DNA of 64,000 nt from Sphingomonas koreensis (GCF_002797435.1 NZ_PGEN01000001.1:3346501-3410500), one strand, 5' to 3'. Shown: positions 8,830-17,193, numbered from the stretch's first letter. Notes: generated by a model not told the origin, from the letters alone. Numbers and translations are program-made.

Positions 8830-10062
8830 CTATGGCGCGACCCGAGCGAGCGTTGCCGCGTTGCCGTCGATTCCCTGCGCCGGAGAGAGGCCGGTGAGGC
8901 GGCGCAACAGCGGATAGACGTCGACATTGTCGAAGGCCGGCAAGGGGCCGATCCGCGCGATCGAGGGGCCATGGGCGATGAACAGCGCGCGCATCTCCGG
9001 GGCGTGCGGGTCCCAGCCATGTTCGCCGCGGCTTGCTTCGGGAGCGGGCGGGGAGGTGGCGATCATCCAGCCCATTTCGGGGAGGCACAAGAACGCGGGC
9101 GTGCGCGGGTTGGTGCCATAGTGGAGCCGGACGGGGATCGCGTTGCGGCGCCAGCACTGCATGTGCGGGTGGGGCTTGAGCAGCACCGCAGCGAGTTCGT
9201 CATCGCGTCCCGCTGCGGGTTCGATCGCGGCATAGGGACCCTGTTCGATCACGCGGTACAGGCCGTCGGGCAGCATCTGGTCGAGCCGGATACGACGCTC
9301 GGGGCTCGATCCGCCCATGCCGTGATCGGCGACGATGACGAGGTTGGCGGGCTGGCCGAGCAAGGCAAGCTGGCGGACGAGGCGGCCGATCTGCGCGTCG
9401 ATCTCGGCCAGGGGGCGGTCGAGTTCGCTGGCGGCAGGGCCGAGCTTGTGCCCGGCGCTGTCGATCGTGTCGAAATAGACCCCGACCAGACGGGGCCGGG
9501 TCCTAGCCGGACGGCGCAGCCAGTCGAGCACGATATCGACGCGCTCGGCGCTGGTCACCGCCATGTCGAATGTGCGCCAGTCGGAGGGGCGAACCCCGTG
9601 CACCGCAACGCTGGAGCCGGGCCAGAACAGGATCGAGCTGCGGATGCCGGCGCGCTCGGCCGCGACCCAGATCGGCTCGGCCTGATCCCACCACCAGGCC
9701 TCGGACGAGGCCTGGGTGAAGCGCTGACCGGGGCGGGCGGGGTCTTCGAACCGGTTGGCGACGATACCGTGGCGGTCGGGCCGCAATCCGGTGACGAGCG
9801 TGTAGAAGTTGGGGAAGGTCTTGACCGGGAAGGAAGGGCGCATCGCCCCGTGCGCGCCTTCCGCCGCCAGCCGCGACAGCGTCGGCGTCACCCCGCGGTC
9901 GAGATAGTCGGCGCGGAAGCCGTCGATCCCGATCAGGATCGTCACTGCCGCCCGCGTCTCACGGGCCGTGCCGGGGGAGGTCGCGGGCGCGACGGAGGAC
10001 GCCGTGCAGGCGTGAAGCAGGGCCGCCATCGCGGCGAGGGCCGTGGATCGGAACCAGCGCAT
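8830..10062 (-). CDS. Ectonucleotide pyrophosphatase/phosphodiesterase (alkaline phosphatase superfamily), lipoprotein
   Basis: A 410-residue exported metal-dependent hydrolase cleaving phosphodiester or pyrophosphate bonds, likely nucleotides or nucleotide sugars in the periplasm. The signal MRWFRSTALAAMAALLHAC ends in a plausible lipobox (LHAC). The mature part has the first metal site ILIGIDGFRADYL, the nucleophile box FPVKTFPNFYTLVTGLRPDRHGI (Thr of KTFPN), the ADHGMGG metal site and a late His. This is the NPP signature, not that of phosphatases proper. The exact substrate is unknown. It is divergent from the MpaB gene and upstream of the MaoC gene. Confidence 0.88.
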   Translation of the reverse strand: MRWFRSTALAAMAALLHACTASSVAPATSPGTARETRAAVTILIGIDGFRADYLDRGVTPTLSRLAAEGAHGAMRPSFPVKTFPNFYTLVTGLRPDRHGIVANRFEDPARPGQRFTQASSEAWWWDQAEPIWVAAERAGIRSSILFWPGSSVAVHGVRPSDWRTFDMAVTSAERVDIVLDWLRRPARTRPRLVGVYFDTIDSAGHKLGPAASELDRPLAEIDAQIGRLVRQLALLGQPANLVIVADHGMGGSSPERRIRLDQMLPDGLYRVIEQGPYAAIEPAAGRDDELAAVLLKPHPHMQCWRRNAIPVRLHYGTNPRTPAFLCLPEMGWMIATSPPAPEASRGEHGWDPHAPEMRALFIAHGPSIARIGPLPAFDNVDVYPLLRRLTGLSPAQGIDGNAATLARVAP

Positions 10063-10140
10063 CGGAGCCGCCTACCCGGACCGCATGACAAGGTGAAGGC
10101 GGAGTTGCCGCAGGCGGGCATCCTGCCTTAGCTTCGCGCC

Positions 10141-10977
10141 ATGCCCCCGCCCGACCTAGCCTCCGGCCTGCGCACCCGTCTGATCGGGGTGGTGCGGCGT
10201 ACCTTCAACGACCAGGACAAGGGCGAGAAGCCGGTCCAGCGCAGCGACGACGCCCTGTTCCCGCGCGGGAGCGTCACCTGGCGCGTGCATGGCGACGTGA
10301 CGACGATGATGGTCGGCGGGGTCGCCTCGCTGCTGCTTCAGATGCTCCACCCGGCGGTGCTGGCTGGAGTGTGGGACCACAGCGCCTTCCGCAAGGACAT
10401 GCTCGGCCGCCTGCGCCGCACCGCGCGCTTCATCGCCGAGACGACCTATGCCGAGCGCAGTATCGCCGAGGCGAGCATTGCCAAGGTGCGCGAGGTGCAT
10501 GAGCGAGTCGCCGGGACGCTGCCCGACGGGACGCCCTATCGCGCCGACGATCCCGAGCTGCTTGCCTGGGTACATGTTACTGAAATGTGGAGCTTTCTTG
10601 CTGCCTGGCAGCGCTATGGCGTGCCGATCACCCGGGCGGAGGAGGATATCTACTTCGCCGAGACTGCGCGGACCGCCGAGGCGCTGGGCACCGACCCGAT
10701 CCCGCGCAGCAAGGCCGAGGCCGAAGCGCTGATCGCCGCGATGCGGCCGCAGCTGGTGGTCGATGCCCGCACGCGCGAGGTGGCGCGCTTCGTGCTCGAG
10801 CATCCCGCGCCCAGCCTGATCGTCGCGCCGGCCCAGACCGCGATCTTCGCCGCGGCGGTCGACCTGCTGCCCGACTGGGCGCGCGCAATGCACGGCCTCA
10901 AGCGCCCGCCCGCGGCCCCCTTTGTACGCGGATCCACGCTGGCGATCGCCAAGACCTTTCGCTGGGCGTTCGGGTAG
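10141..10977 (+). CDS. MpaB / latex-clearing-like oxygenase (DUF2236) family protein
   Basis: A 278-residue protein of the DUF2236 family, whose characterised members are haem-dependent oxygenases: rubber oxygenase Lcp and the mycophenolic-acid enzyme MpaB. Visible family features are the N-terminal SVTWRVHGDVTTMMVGG, LLLQMLHPAVLAGVWDHS with a conserved His, the region EVHERVAGTLPDGTPYRADDPELLAWVHVTEMWSF (second conserved His), and late proline-rich PSLIVAPAQ. The substrate in this bacterium is not known. It has its own upstream region, divergent from the phosphodiesterase gene. Confidence 0.82.
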   Translation: MPPPDLASGLRTRLIGVVRRTFNDQDKGEKPVQRSDDALFPRGSVTWRVHGDVTTMMVGGVASLLLQMLHPAVLAGVWDHSAFRKDMLGRLRRTARFIAETTYAERSIAEASIAKVREVHERVAGTLPDGTPYRADDPELLAWVHVTEMWSFLAAWQRYGVPITRAEEDIYFAETARTAEALGTDPIPRSKAEAEALIAAMRPQLVVDARTREVARFVLEHPAPSLIVAPAQTAIFAAAVDLLPDWARAMHGLKRPPAAPFVRGSTLAIAKTFRWAFG

Positions 10978-11140
10978 GCGCGCATTGTTTCATTTGCCTA
11001 TTTGGTTCGTGATATGGGATTTATTATAGCCGCATTGGCTCATGTAGGAAAATGATCATTGCAAGACGCTGAGTTGCCGGGCTTTTTCGGAGACTGGCCG
11101 GTGGGGTGCGCATGACGAAGGGGGCGTTTGGCCCCAGCCG
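10978..11140. other. AT-rich intergenic stretch with no recognisable gene
   Basis: The first 85 nt (10981-11065) are clearly more AT-rich than the surroundings, with TTGGTT at 11002 and TATAGC at 11025 at 17-nt spacing, which could be a promoter pointing right; no gene follows it. It adjoins the decayed fragment at 11141-11395. I see no terminator or RNA gene here. Confidence 0.4.
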
Positions 11141-11395
11141 TCACCGGTGGGTGCGCGAGGCAAGCAGCAAGATGTGGCGTCCGATGTTGCGGAATCCGGC
11201 AAAGCGCGGCTGCATGGTTGGAAGGCGATTGCGGCGAAGCCGGACGCCAGCATCGGAGGTCGCGCGCGGGGATGGGCGCCATCCCCTCGACGAACAGCAA
11301 TGCGTCGGGCTTGAGCGCAGCCTTGAGCCGTTTCAGCGCGGCGTCGGCAGGATGGCGCCCATCGGGGACGCCCACCCCTCCGCCACCGCTTCAGG
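11141..11395 (-). pseudogene. Decayed C-terminal gene fragment, possibly a SAM-dependent methyltransferase
   Basis: No intact gene fits here, but protein-like pieces lie in successive frames on the minus strand. One frame gives ALKRLKAALKPDALLFVEGM (about 11276-11335), which resembles the strand-4 region of a class I methyltransferase. Another frame ends with MQPRFAGFRNIGRHILLLAS and a stop at 11141, which looks like a natural C-terminus of such an enzyme. At least one frameshift or deletion separates them, and the 5' part is missing. A perfect GGGAGC-GCGA-GCTCCC hairpin at 11395-11410 lies just beyond, next to the ychF stop. The identity is a guess from pattern only. Confidence 0.4.
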
Positions 11396-11414
11396 GGAGC
11401 GCGAGCTCCCGCCG

Positions 11415-12515
11415 TCAGACGTTGAAGCGGAACAGCATCACGTCGCCGTCCTGGACGACATAGTCCTTGCCTTCCGAGCGCAGCTTGCCGTTGTCGCGCG
11501 CGCCGGCTTCGCCGTTGAACTTCACATAATCGTCGAAGGCGATGGTCTCGGCGCGGATGAAGCCGCGTTCGAAATCGGTGTGGATCTCGCCCGCCGCCTG
11601 CGGCGCCTTGGCGCCGACATGGGTGGTCCAGGCGCGCGCTTCCTTGGGACCGACGGTGAAGAAGGTGAGGAGGTGAAGCAGGCTGTAGCCGGCGCGGATC
11701 ACGCGGGCGAGGCCGGTTTCCTCCAGCCCGAGCTCGCCGAGGAACTCGCCGCGCTCGTCGGCGGGCATGGTCGCGATCTCGGCCTCGATGGCGGCGGAGA
11801 CGACGACGGCTTCGGCACCCTCGGCCCTGGCCTTTTCGAACACCCGCGCGGAGAATTCATTACCGTTGGCGGCGTCTTCCTCGTTGACGTTGCAGACGTA
11901 GAGGACCGGCTTGGCGGTGATCAGCTGCGCCTGTTTGAGGACGCGTTCCTCCTCGATATCCTTCGGCTCGGTCAGGCGCGCGGGCTTGCCCTCGCGCAGC
12001 AGGTCGAGCGCCTGGCCGAGGACGCTGGCGGCGATCTTGGCTTCCTTGTCGCCCTGCGCGGCCTTCTTCTGGAGGTTGGGGACGCGCTTTTCGAGCGATT
12101 CCAGGTCGGAGAGCATCAGCTCGGTCTCCACCGTCTCGGCATCGGCGATCGGATCGACCTTGTTGTCGACATGCTGGATGTCGTCATTCTCGAAGCAGCG
12201 CAGGACGTGGACGATCGCGTCCACTTCGCGGATGTTGCCGAGGAACTGGTTGCCAAGGCCTTCGCCCTTGCTGGCGCCGCGGACCAGGCCGGCGATATCG
12301 ACGAAGCCGAGCTGGGTCTCGATGATCTTGGCCGAGCCGGCGATCTTCGCGAGCGACTCCAGCCGCGCATCCGGCACCGCGACATTGCCGACATTCGGCT
12401 CGATCGTGCAGAAGGGATAGTTGGCCGCCTGCGCCGCCGCAGTCTCGGTCAGCGCGTTGAAGAGCGTCGATTTGCCGACGTTCGGCAGACCGACGATGCC
12501 GCAGCGAAAGCCCAT
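11415..12515 (-). CDS. ychF: Redox-regulated ribosome-binding ATPase YchF
   Basis: An Obg-family P-loop protein that binds and hydrolyses ATP and associates with ribosomes; it is involved in translation and stress response. The 366-residue protein has the G1 loop GLPNVGKST (residues 9-17), the G2/G3 region NYPFCTIEPNVG and FVDIAGLVRGASKGEGLGN, and the altered G4 motif NVNEED in place of NKxD, which is what switches YchF specificity to ATP. The C-terminal TGS domain is present. ychF is usually adjacent to pth and ctc; here they lie on the same strand but about 3.2 kb away. Confidence 0.97.
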   Translation of the reverse strand: MGFRCGIVGLPNVGKSTLFNALTETAAAQAANYPFCTIEPNVGNVAVPDARLESLAKIAGSAKIIETQLGFVDIAGLVRGASKGEGLGNQFLGNIREVDAIVHVLRCFENDDIQHVDNKVDPIADAETVETELMLSDLESLEKRVPNLQKKAAQGDKEAKIAASVLGQALDLLREGKPARLTEPKDIEEERVLKQAQLITAKPVLYVCNVNEEDAANGNEFSARVFEKARAEGAEAVVVSAAIEAEIATMPADERGEFLGELGLEETGLARVIRAGYSLLHLLTFFTVGPKEARAWTTHVGAKAPQAAGEIHTDFERGFIRAETIAFDDYVKFNGEAGARDNGKLRSEGKDYVVQDGDVMLFRFNV

Positions 12516-12589
12516 TTGTCTCTAGGTCCTGTGATCCGGGAAAGGCGCGCAGATAGGGCGGACGCGCGCAAAAGGCCAGCCCAACAAAA

Positions 12590-12694
12590 ATCCTCCCCGG
12601 TACGGGGAGGTGGCAGCGCACAGCGCCGACGGAGGGGGCCAGCCACAAGCCGATGTGTTTCGCGGCTGGGCCCCCTCCCCGTGTCGGGGAGGAT
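12590..12694. repeat. Intergenic palindromic repeat, family A (CCTCCCC type), copy 1
   Basis: Two hairpin arms face each other: ATCCTCCCCGGTACGGGGAGG at 12590-12610, continued by GGTGGCAGCG and GACGGAGGGGGCC, and the mirrored GGCCCCCTCCCCG with TCGGGGAGGAT ending at 12694. The unit matches the arrangement at 21725-21852 (hairpin, TGxCAGCG, GACGGAGGGGG, then the inverse). It fills the ychF-upstream gap and could end both flanking transcripts. Confidence 0.75.
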
Positions 12695-12702
12695 CTAGAA
12701 GA

Positions 12703-13200
12703 TCAGCGGCAGCGCACGTTGCCGCGGTCGATCTCGCGTCCGGCGAGCGCGCCGCCCGCGCCGCCGAGCAGCACGCCGAGCAGGTCGCCATTGCCGATCG
12801 CCCCGCCAAGGATGCCGCCCAGCGCCGCACCGACCACCAGACCGGTGGTGCCGTCGTTGCGGCGGCAATAATAGCGCCCGTCGCGACCGCGATAGATGCG
12901 GTCCTGACGGCTCAGCCGCCGCTCGCGGTAATTGCCGTTACGGTAATTGTCATAGGGATCCCAGCGACGGTCGTTGCTGTCGCCGCGCCAGCGATAGTCC
13001 CGGGTCCGATTCCGGTCGCGATCCCGCCAGTCGCGGTCGCGATTCCGGTCGCGCCAGTCGCCGCGGCGTTCATTATATTCGCGGTCGCGCTCGCGCTGGC
13101 GTTCTTCCCAGCTCTGCGCATGCGCAGTGCCCGTCAGGGCGGGCGTGGCGAGCGGGACGGTGAGCGACAGCGCGAGAAATGCCGTCAGACCTTTGCGCAT
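12703..13200 (-). CDS. Exported Arg-rich protein with C-terminal glycine-zipper 2TM domain
   Basis: A 165-residue envelope protein. Signal peptide MRKGLTAFLALSLTVPLATPALTGTAHA with an AxA cleavage site, then a strongly charged region of Arg, Asp and Asn repeats (RDRNRDRDWRDRDRNRTRD), then YRGRDGRYYCRRNDGTTGLV and the glycine zipper GAALGGILGGAIGNGDLLGVLLGGAGGALAGREID. That last module is the Gly-zipper 2TM type seen in outer-membrane 17 kDa antigen-like proteins. The start at 13200 has a good SD (AGGAG) and a standard signal peptide. Role unknown; probably outer-membrane associated. Confidence 0.85.
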   Translation of the reverse strand: MRKGLTAFLALSLTVPLATPALTGTAHAQSWEERQRERDREYNERRGDWRDRNRDRDWRDRDRNRTRDYRWRGDSNDRRWDPYDNYRNGNYRERRLSRQDRIYRGRDGRYYCRRNDGTTGLVVGAALGGILGGAIGNGDLLGVLLGGAGGALAGREIDRGNVRCR

Positions 13201-13290
13201 GGTGAATCTCCTGAAACTTAGGAGATAGAATCGTATCACATGCGCAATGGTTCCCGAAACGGGCCGGCCAAAAAGCCAGATCGCAGCGAT

Positions 13291-13890
13291 TCAGCGATAG
13301 TTGAAGCTGATGCTGATCCGCTCGGCCCTGGCGTTTCCCGCGACGACCTCGTGCCGCAGCCAGCTTTCCCACAGGAAGATCGTGCCCGGTGCGGGCTGCG
13401 CATAGACGAAGGTCTGGAGATCGTCCGGCGCGTCGGAGCGGCGGGGCGGGGCGGCCATCATCAGCGGCAGGCGCGGGTCTTCGAGCTTGAGCGTGCCCGC
13501 GCCTGGCGGAATCTCGACATAGAGCGTGCCGGAGATGATGCTGTGCGGATGGATATGCCCCGAATGGGTGCCGCCGGGCTTCAGGATATTGACCCACAGG
13601 CTGTCGAGCTTCGGCTTGCGGGCAAGATCGAAGGCGCATTCCTCCGCGAACTTCGCCGCATGGCGGTTGAGGTGGCGGACCAGATCGCCGAAGCGCGGAT
13701 CCCGCGCCGGGAGATCGTCGAGCGAGGCATAGGAGGTGTAGCCGCGATAGCCGTGCGCCCTGGACCAGGCCTGACCCGCACGGTCCTGTGCGGCGAGATC
13801 GCGGCATGCATCGCCCAGCTCGGCAAGCAGCGCGTCGTCGGCGAGCGCCGTTTCGGAGAAGCGGGTGGCGAAGAGATTGCGGATCGTCAT
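13291..13890 (-). CDS. TIGR02466-type putative 2OG-Fe(II) oxygenase
   Basis: A 199-residue protein resembling the TIGR02466 group of 2-oxoglutarate/Fe(II) oxygenases. The likely iron ligands are in GTHSGHIHPHSIISGTLYVEIP (several His) and FLWESWLRHEVVAGN (distal His), with the 2OG-binding Arg in NARAERISISFNYR. N-terminal LFATRFSETALADDALL is also typical. The substrate is unknown. I chose the ATG at 13890; the frame upstream reads as non-coding. It is divergent from the lipoprotein gene at 14004. Confidence 0.75.
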   Translation of the reverse strand: MTIRNLFATRFSETALADDALLAELGDACRDLAAQDRAGQAWSRAHGYRGYTSYASLDDLPARDPRFGDLVRHLNRHAAKFAEECAFDLARKPKLDSLWVNILKPGGTHSGHIHPHSIISGTLYVEIPPGAGTLKLEDPRLPLMMAAPPRRSDAPDDLQTFVYAQPAPGTIFLWESWLRHEVVAGNARAERISISFNYR

Positions 13891-14003
13891 GCCGTTTTGC
13901 ACAGCACGGGGGCGGAGCCTGCGCAAGCCGGGAGATGTTGACACCGATGTTGACACGCTCGTCGCAAGCGGCAAACTCGCGCGTCCTGTTTGGGAGGAAG
14001 CCC

Positions 14004-14549
14004 ATGAAGCGCATCGCAATTCTGGCGCCGCTGGTGCCGCTGGCGCTGGTTGCGCTTTCGGCCTGTGGCGACAATGGCGCCAGGGAAAAGGCGGCGGCGG
14101 AAGCCAAGGCCAAGGCGCAGGAAACGCAGAAGGCGAAGCTGCTTGAGGACGGGCTGGCGCTCAACACGCGCTGCTTTGCCGCGGTGAAATGGCAGCAGCG
14201 GCTGCTCGACAGCCCGGTGCCGCGCTCGATCGCGGGCGGGTCGCAGCCGTTTCTCGACTATTATCGCAAGATGATCGCCGACAAGCTGGGCGACCAGGTC
14301 GTCGCGGCGGAAGGCGCCAAGCCCGAATTGTCGAAGGCCAATCTCGACGCCTATCTCGACTGGGCAGCGAAGGATCAGGCCGAGAACGTGTTCGCCAAGG
14401 GCGACCGCACGCAGAACTACGCCACCGTCACCAACTGCGTTCAAAGCGCGGCCGAGTTCGGGACGGGCACGATGGCGAAGATCAGCCCCGCCGAGCGGCT
14501 GGGCAAGATCCAGCAACTGCGCCAGATCATGGACACGACGGGAAGCTGA
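14004..14549 (+). CDS. Lipoprotein of unknown function
   Basis: A 181-residue predicted lipoprotein with signal MKRIAILAPLVPLALVALSAC and lipobox LSAC (Cys21). After it comes an Ala/Lys-rich, helix-forming stretch (REKAAAEAKAKAQETQKAKL, about residues 27-46), which may be a short coiled coil. The rest is mostly helical in appearance with two cysteines (one in NTRCFAAVKW and one in TNCVQSAAE) that could form a disulphide. No family recognised. It has a clear SD (GGGAGGA) and is followed by another lipoprotein gene 167 nt later. Confidence 0.8.
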   Translation: MKRIAILAPLVPLALVALSACGDNGAREKAAAEAKAKAQETQKAKLLEDGLALNTRCFAAVKWQQRLLDSPVPRSIAGGSQPFLDYYRKMIADKLGDQVVAAEGAKPELSKANLDAYLDWAAKDQAENVFAKGDRTQNYATVTNCVQSAAEFGTGTMAKISPAERLGKIQQLRQIMDTTGS

Positions 14550-14716
14550 GCGCGGCCGGCGCAGCCGCCAGTGCGCGGACCATACCAATTGCGGCCTTTC
14601 GTTTGCGTCTCCGTCACGCTACCGGAGAACGCACGCAACCCTTGCGGGCAAGGACCGTTCATCTGCGGTACAGGCGCAAACCGCCTAGCAGACGGGCAAC
14701 TAACAGGAGTCGAAGG

Positions 14717-15685
14717 ATGATTCGCCGTTCCATTCTGATCGCCAGCACCGCCGTGGCGCTGACCGTCGCCGGGTGCGGTGGCAACGACCCGGCTCCGACG
14801 CCGACCCCTTCGCCGTCGGCATCGACCAGCCCGTCCCCGACGCCGATCACCTATTCGAAGTTCCCGCTGACTGCGGCCGAAGAGAAGTTCACCGTCAACG
14901 CGGCGATGAGCTACACCGGCGACATCGCCGGGCCCGTGACGCTGGGCACCGCAGGCACCGACGCCTTCACGAACCGTGTCCGTCTTGCGCTGCAGGCCGA
15001 CGTCAGCTCGACCACCACGGCCGACGAAGTCATCCTCGAGAGCAGCGAAGAATCGCGCTTCAAGGGCGCGAACCTGCTCGTCGCCCCCGCCACCACCGTG
15101 ACCGAATATTCGTATCGCACGAGCGATGCTGCGACGGGCAAGTTCGCTCAGTTCGAGCGGCTCAACAACACGATCAAGGACAAGGTGACGACGGATGTCG
15201 CGCTGGGGCGCACCTATGTCAGCTATGCGGCATGGTGGCGCGGTGACAGCACGGCGGGCCAGAAGCGCGTGACCTATGGCACGTTCGGCTACCCGACCGT
15301 GCCGAGCGACATGCCGACCACGGGCAATTCCAGCTATATCGCGCGTGTCGCCGGCCGTGTGGTGACCTCGCCCGGCGCCGGTGCGAGCAACATCCAGAAG
15401 CTGGGCGGCACCGTGACGCTGCTGCTCAACTACGCCACCGGCCTCGTCAACCTGACGCTCAACCTGACGCGGGAGGACGGCACGGTCTATGGCACCTACA
15501 CCGGCACTGGCGCGATCGCCTCGGGCAACAACCAGTTCACCGGCAGCTTCGGTCCGGGCAGCCCTGCGGGCGGCACCTTCCAGGGCCTGGCCTATGGTCC
15601 GAAGGCGACCGAGGTCGGCATCACCTTCGCGATCACCGGTGCCGACAACCGCGCGGTCGGCGTGGTGATCGGCCGCCAGGGCTGA
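14717..15685 (+). CDS. Surface lipoprotein with TbpB-like C-terminal beta-barrel
   Basis: A 322-residue lipoprotein: signal MIRRSILIASTAVALTVAGC, lipobox VAGC (Cys20), then a Pro/Thr/Ser linker (PAPTPTPSPSASTSPSPTP). The body is rich in beta strand. Its C-terminus (NLTLNLTREDGTVYGTYTGTG, FTGSFGPGSPAGGTFQGLAYGPKATEVGITFAITG) looks like the beta-barrel of transferrin-binding-protein-B-like or Slam-type surface lipoproteins, where a 'GxFxGxxYGPxAxExGG' motif is typical. The final GxxxGRQG fits that reading. A binding partner is not evident, and assignment to the family rests on pattern alone. A terminator follows at 15711. Confidence 0.75.
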   Translation: MIRRSILIASTAVALTVAGCGGNDPAPTPTPSPSASTSPSPTPITYSKFPLTAAEEKFTVNAAMSYTGDIAGPVTLGTAGTDAFTNRVRLALQADVSSTTTADEVILESSEESRFKGANLLVAPATTVTEYSYRTSDAATGKFAQFERLNNTIKDKVTTDVALGRTYVSYAAWWRGDSTAGQKRVTYGTFGYPTVPSDMPTTGNSSYIARVAGRVVTSPGAGASNIQKLGGTVTLLLNYATGLVNLTLNLTREDGTVYGTYTGTGAIASGNNQFTGSFGPGSPAGGTFQGLAYGPKATEVGITFAITGADNRAVGVVIGRQG

Positions 15686-15710
15686 TCTGTCGGAGACTTG
15701 AGAACGGAAA

Positions 15711-15740
15711 GGCCGGGGGCGACCCCGGCCTTTTTCGTTT
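15711..15740 (+). terminator. Rho-independent terminator after surface lipoprotein gene
   Basis: An 8-bp perfect stem, GGCCGGGG / CCCCGGCC, with a GCGA loop, preceded by AAA and followed by TTTTTCGTTT. It lies 25 nt after the stop at 15685 and just before the convergent pth end. Confidence 0.9.
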
Positions 15741-15766
15741 GGGCGAAGCAGGCCGGTGCCGCCCCG

Positions 15767-16342
15767 TCAGGGCTCCTGGTGCAGGCGCAGTGCGATGTCG
15801 TTCATGAAGCGCGCATCGTCGCCCTTGGCGAGCCATTCCGCCTCGCCCGCAATCGCGCCGAGCAGGTCGGACAGATCCTCGATCTCCGCCTTGCCGTAAT
15901 TGCCGAGAACATAGCCGGTGACGCGATCCTTGTGCCCGGGATGGCCGATGCCGATGCGGACTCGGCGGAAGTCGGCGCCGGCATGCGCGATCGCGCTGCG
16001 GATGCCGTTCTGCCCCGCCGCGCCGCCGCCGCGCTTCACCTTGACCTTGAAGGGCGCGAGATCGAGCTCGTCGTGAAAGACGGTCACGTCCTCGACCGGC
16101 AATTTGTAGAAATCCATCGCCGCGCGGATCGCTCGGCCGCTCTCGTTCATATAGGTGGCGGGCTTGAGCAGCAGGATCTTCTGCGCACCGATGCGCCCTT
16201 CCTGGACCCAGCCCTGGAACTTCTTCGCCGGCGGCGTGAAGCCGTGCACCTCGGCGATCGCGTCGGCGGCCATGAAGCCCACATTGTGCCGGTTCATCGC
16301 ATATTGCGGCCCCGGATTGCCGAGGCCCACCCACAGCTGCAT
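15767..16342 (-). CDS. pth: Peptidyl-tRNA hydrolase
   Basis: Releases tRNA from peptidyl-tRNA that drops off the ribosome. The 191-residue protein has the active-site set seen in the family: GLGNPGPQY (Asn9), NRHNVGF (catalytic His19), YMNESG (Asn66), FHDELDL (Asp91) and GQNGIRS (Asn112). I chose the ATG at 16342 (MQLWVGLGNPG), the canonical start; the open frame further up runs through an intergenic hairpin. Normal partner of rplY/ctc, which lies upstream beyond a terminator and a palindrome. Confidence 0.97.
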   Translation of the reverse strand: MQLWVGLGNPGPQYAMNRHNVGFMAADAIAEVHGFTPPAKKFQGWVQEGRIGAQKILLLKPATYMNESGRAIRAAMDFYKLPVEDVTVFHDELDLAPFKVKVKRGGGAAGQNGIRSAIAHAGADFRRVRIGIGHPGHKDRVTGYVLGNYGKAEIEDLSDLLGAIAGEAEWLAKGDDARFMNDIALRLHQEP

Positions 16343-16374
16343 CGTTGTTTGTCCGTTAGGCGGTGCCAGCCCGT

Positions 16375-16426
16375 TCCCCCACCCGGCCACCCAACCCGTG
16401 TATTCTATGGGTGGCCGGGTGGGGGA
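16375..16426. repeat. Perfect 19-bp inverted repeat between ctc and pth
   Basis: Arms TCCCCCACCCGGCCACCCA (16375-16393) and its exact reverse complement (16408-16426) enclose a 14-nt loop. It lies 33 nt upstream of pth, so it would form a very stable hairpin in a pth leader if transcription starts before it. It may equally be a mobile palindrome. Confidence 0.8.
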
Positions 16427-16442
16427 GCGGGCGGCGCCGCAA

Positions 16443-16478
16443 CCAAATAAAACGCCCCCGCACCGGAGTGCGAGGGCG
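16443..16478 (-). terminator. Rho-independent terminator after rplY/ctc
   Basis: Read on the minus strand, an 11-bp stem with one mismatch (CGCCCTCGCAC / GTGCGGGGGCG) and a TCCG loop is followed by TTTTATTT. It starts 32 nt after the ctc stop and separates ctc from pth. Confidence 0.85.
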
Positions 16479-16509
16479 CTCTAGAACAACCCGAAAGGGC
16501 GGGAAAGGC

Positions 16510-17193
16510 TTACTCGCCTTCCTTCGCCTCGGTCTCGCCCTCGGCGGCAGCCTCTTCGGCGGGCGCTTCGGCTTCGCCTTCAGCTTCGGCCTCGGCAGCC
16601 GCTTCGGCTTCCTCGGACTTCAGCGCCGACGGAGCGACGATGGTGGCGATGGTGAAGTCGCGGTCTTCGATCGCGCTCTCGACGCCCTTGGGCAGGGTCA
16701 CGGCCGAGATGTGCAGCGAGGCACCGACGTCGAGGCCGTCCAGCGAGATGGTGATCTCGCTCGGGATCTCGGCGGCGTCGCAGACCAGCTCGAGCTCGTG
16801 ACGGACGATGTTCAGCACGCCGCCCTTCTTGAGGCCGGGCGAGGTTTCCTCGTCGGTGAACACGACGGGCACGTTGACGTGCACCTTGGCGTGCTCGGAA
16901 ATGCGCAGGAAGTCGACATGGACCGGGCGGTCGGTCACGACGTCAAGCGCGGCATCCTTGGCGAGGGTGCGGACCGGCTTGCCGCCGGCGCCCTCGATCA
17001 TGATGACCGAGTTGAAGAAGTGGCCGGTGTTCAGCGCCTTGATGAGCGCGCGCTCTTCAAGGTGGATGCTCAGCGGTTCCTGATTGTTGCCGTAGATAAC
17101 GGCGGGTACGCGGCCTTCACGACGAAGCGCACGGGAGGCTCCCTTGCCAACCCGGTCGCGCGTCTCGGCCGACAGCGTAAGCGTATCGCTCAT
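16510..17193 (-). CDS. rplY: 50S ribosomal protein L25, long CTC/TL5 form
   Basis: Binds 5S rRNA in the large ribosomal subunit. The 227-residue protein is the long form: an L25 N-terminal domain ([31 protein letters not shown], residues 4-34), the TL5 C-terminal domain ([51 protein letters not shown]), and a very acidic Ala/Glu tail (about residues 193-227) that is common in alphaproteobacterial L25. Upstream of pth as usual, but with its own terminator. The 153 nt between it and the TraB gene include no other gene. Confidence 0.96.
   Translation of the reverse strand: MSDTLTLSAETRDRVGKGASRALRREGRVPAVIYGNNQEPLSIHLEERALIKALNTGHFFNSVIMIEGAGGKPVRTLAKDAALDVVTDRPVHVDFLRISEHAKVHVNVPVVFTDEETSPGLKKGGVLNIVRHELELVCDAAEIPSEITISLDGLDVGASLHISAVTLPKGVESAIEDRDFTIATIVAPSALKSEEAEAAAEAEAEGEAEAPAEEAAAEGETEAKEGE

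Noticed and set aside
11106..12698. 530-residue open frame on the plus strand
   Set aside because: Antisense to ychF; no domain pattern.
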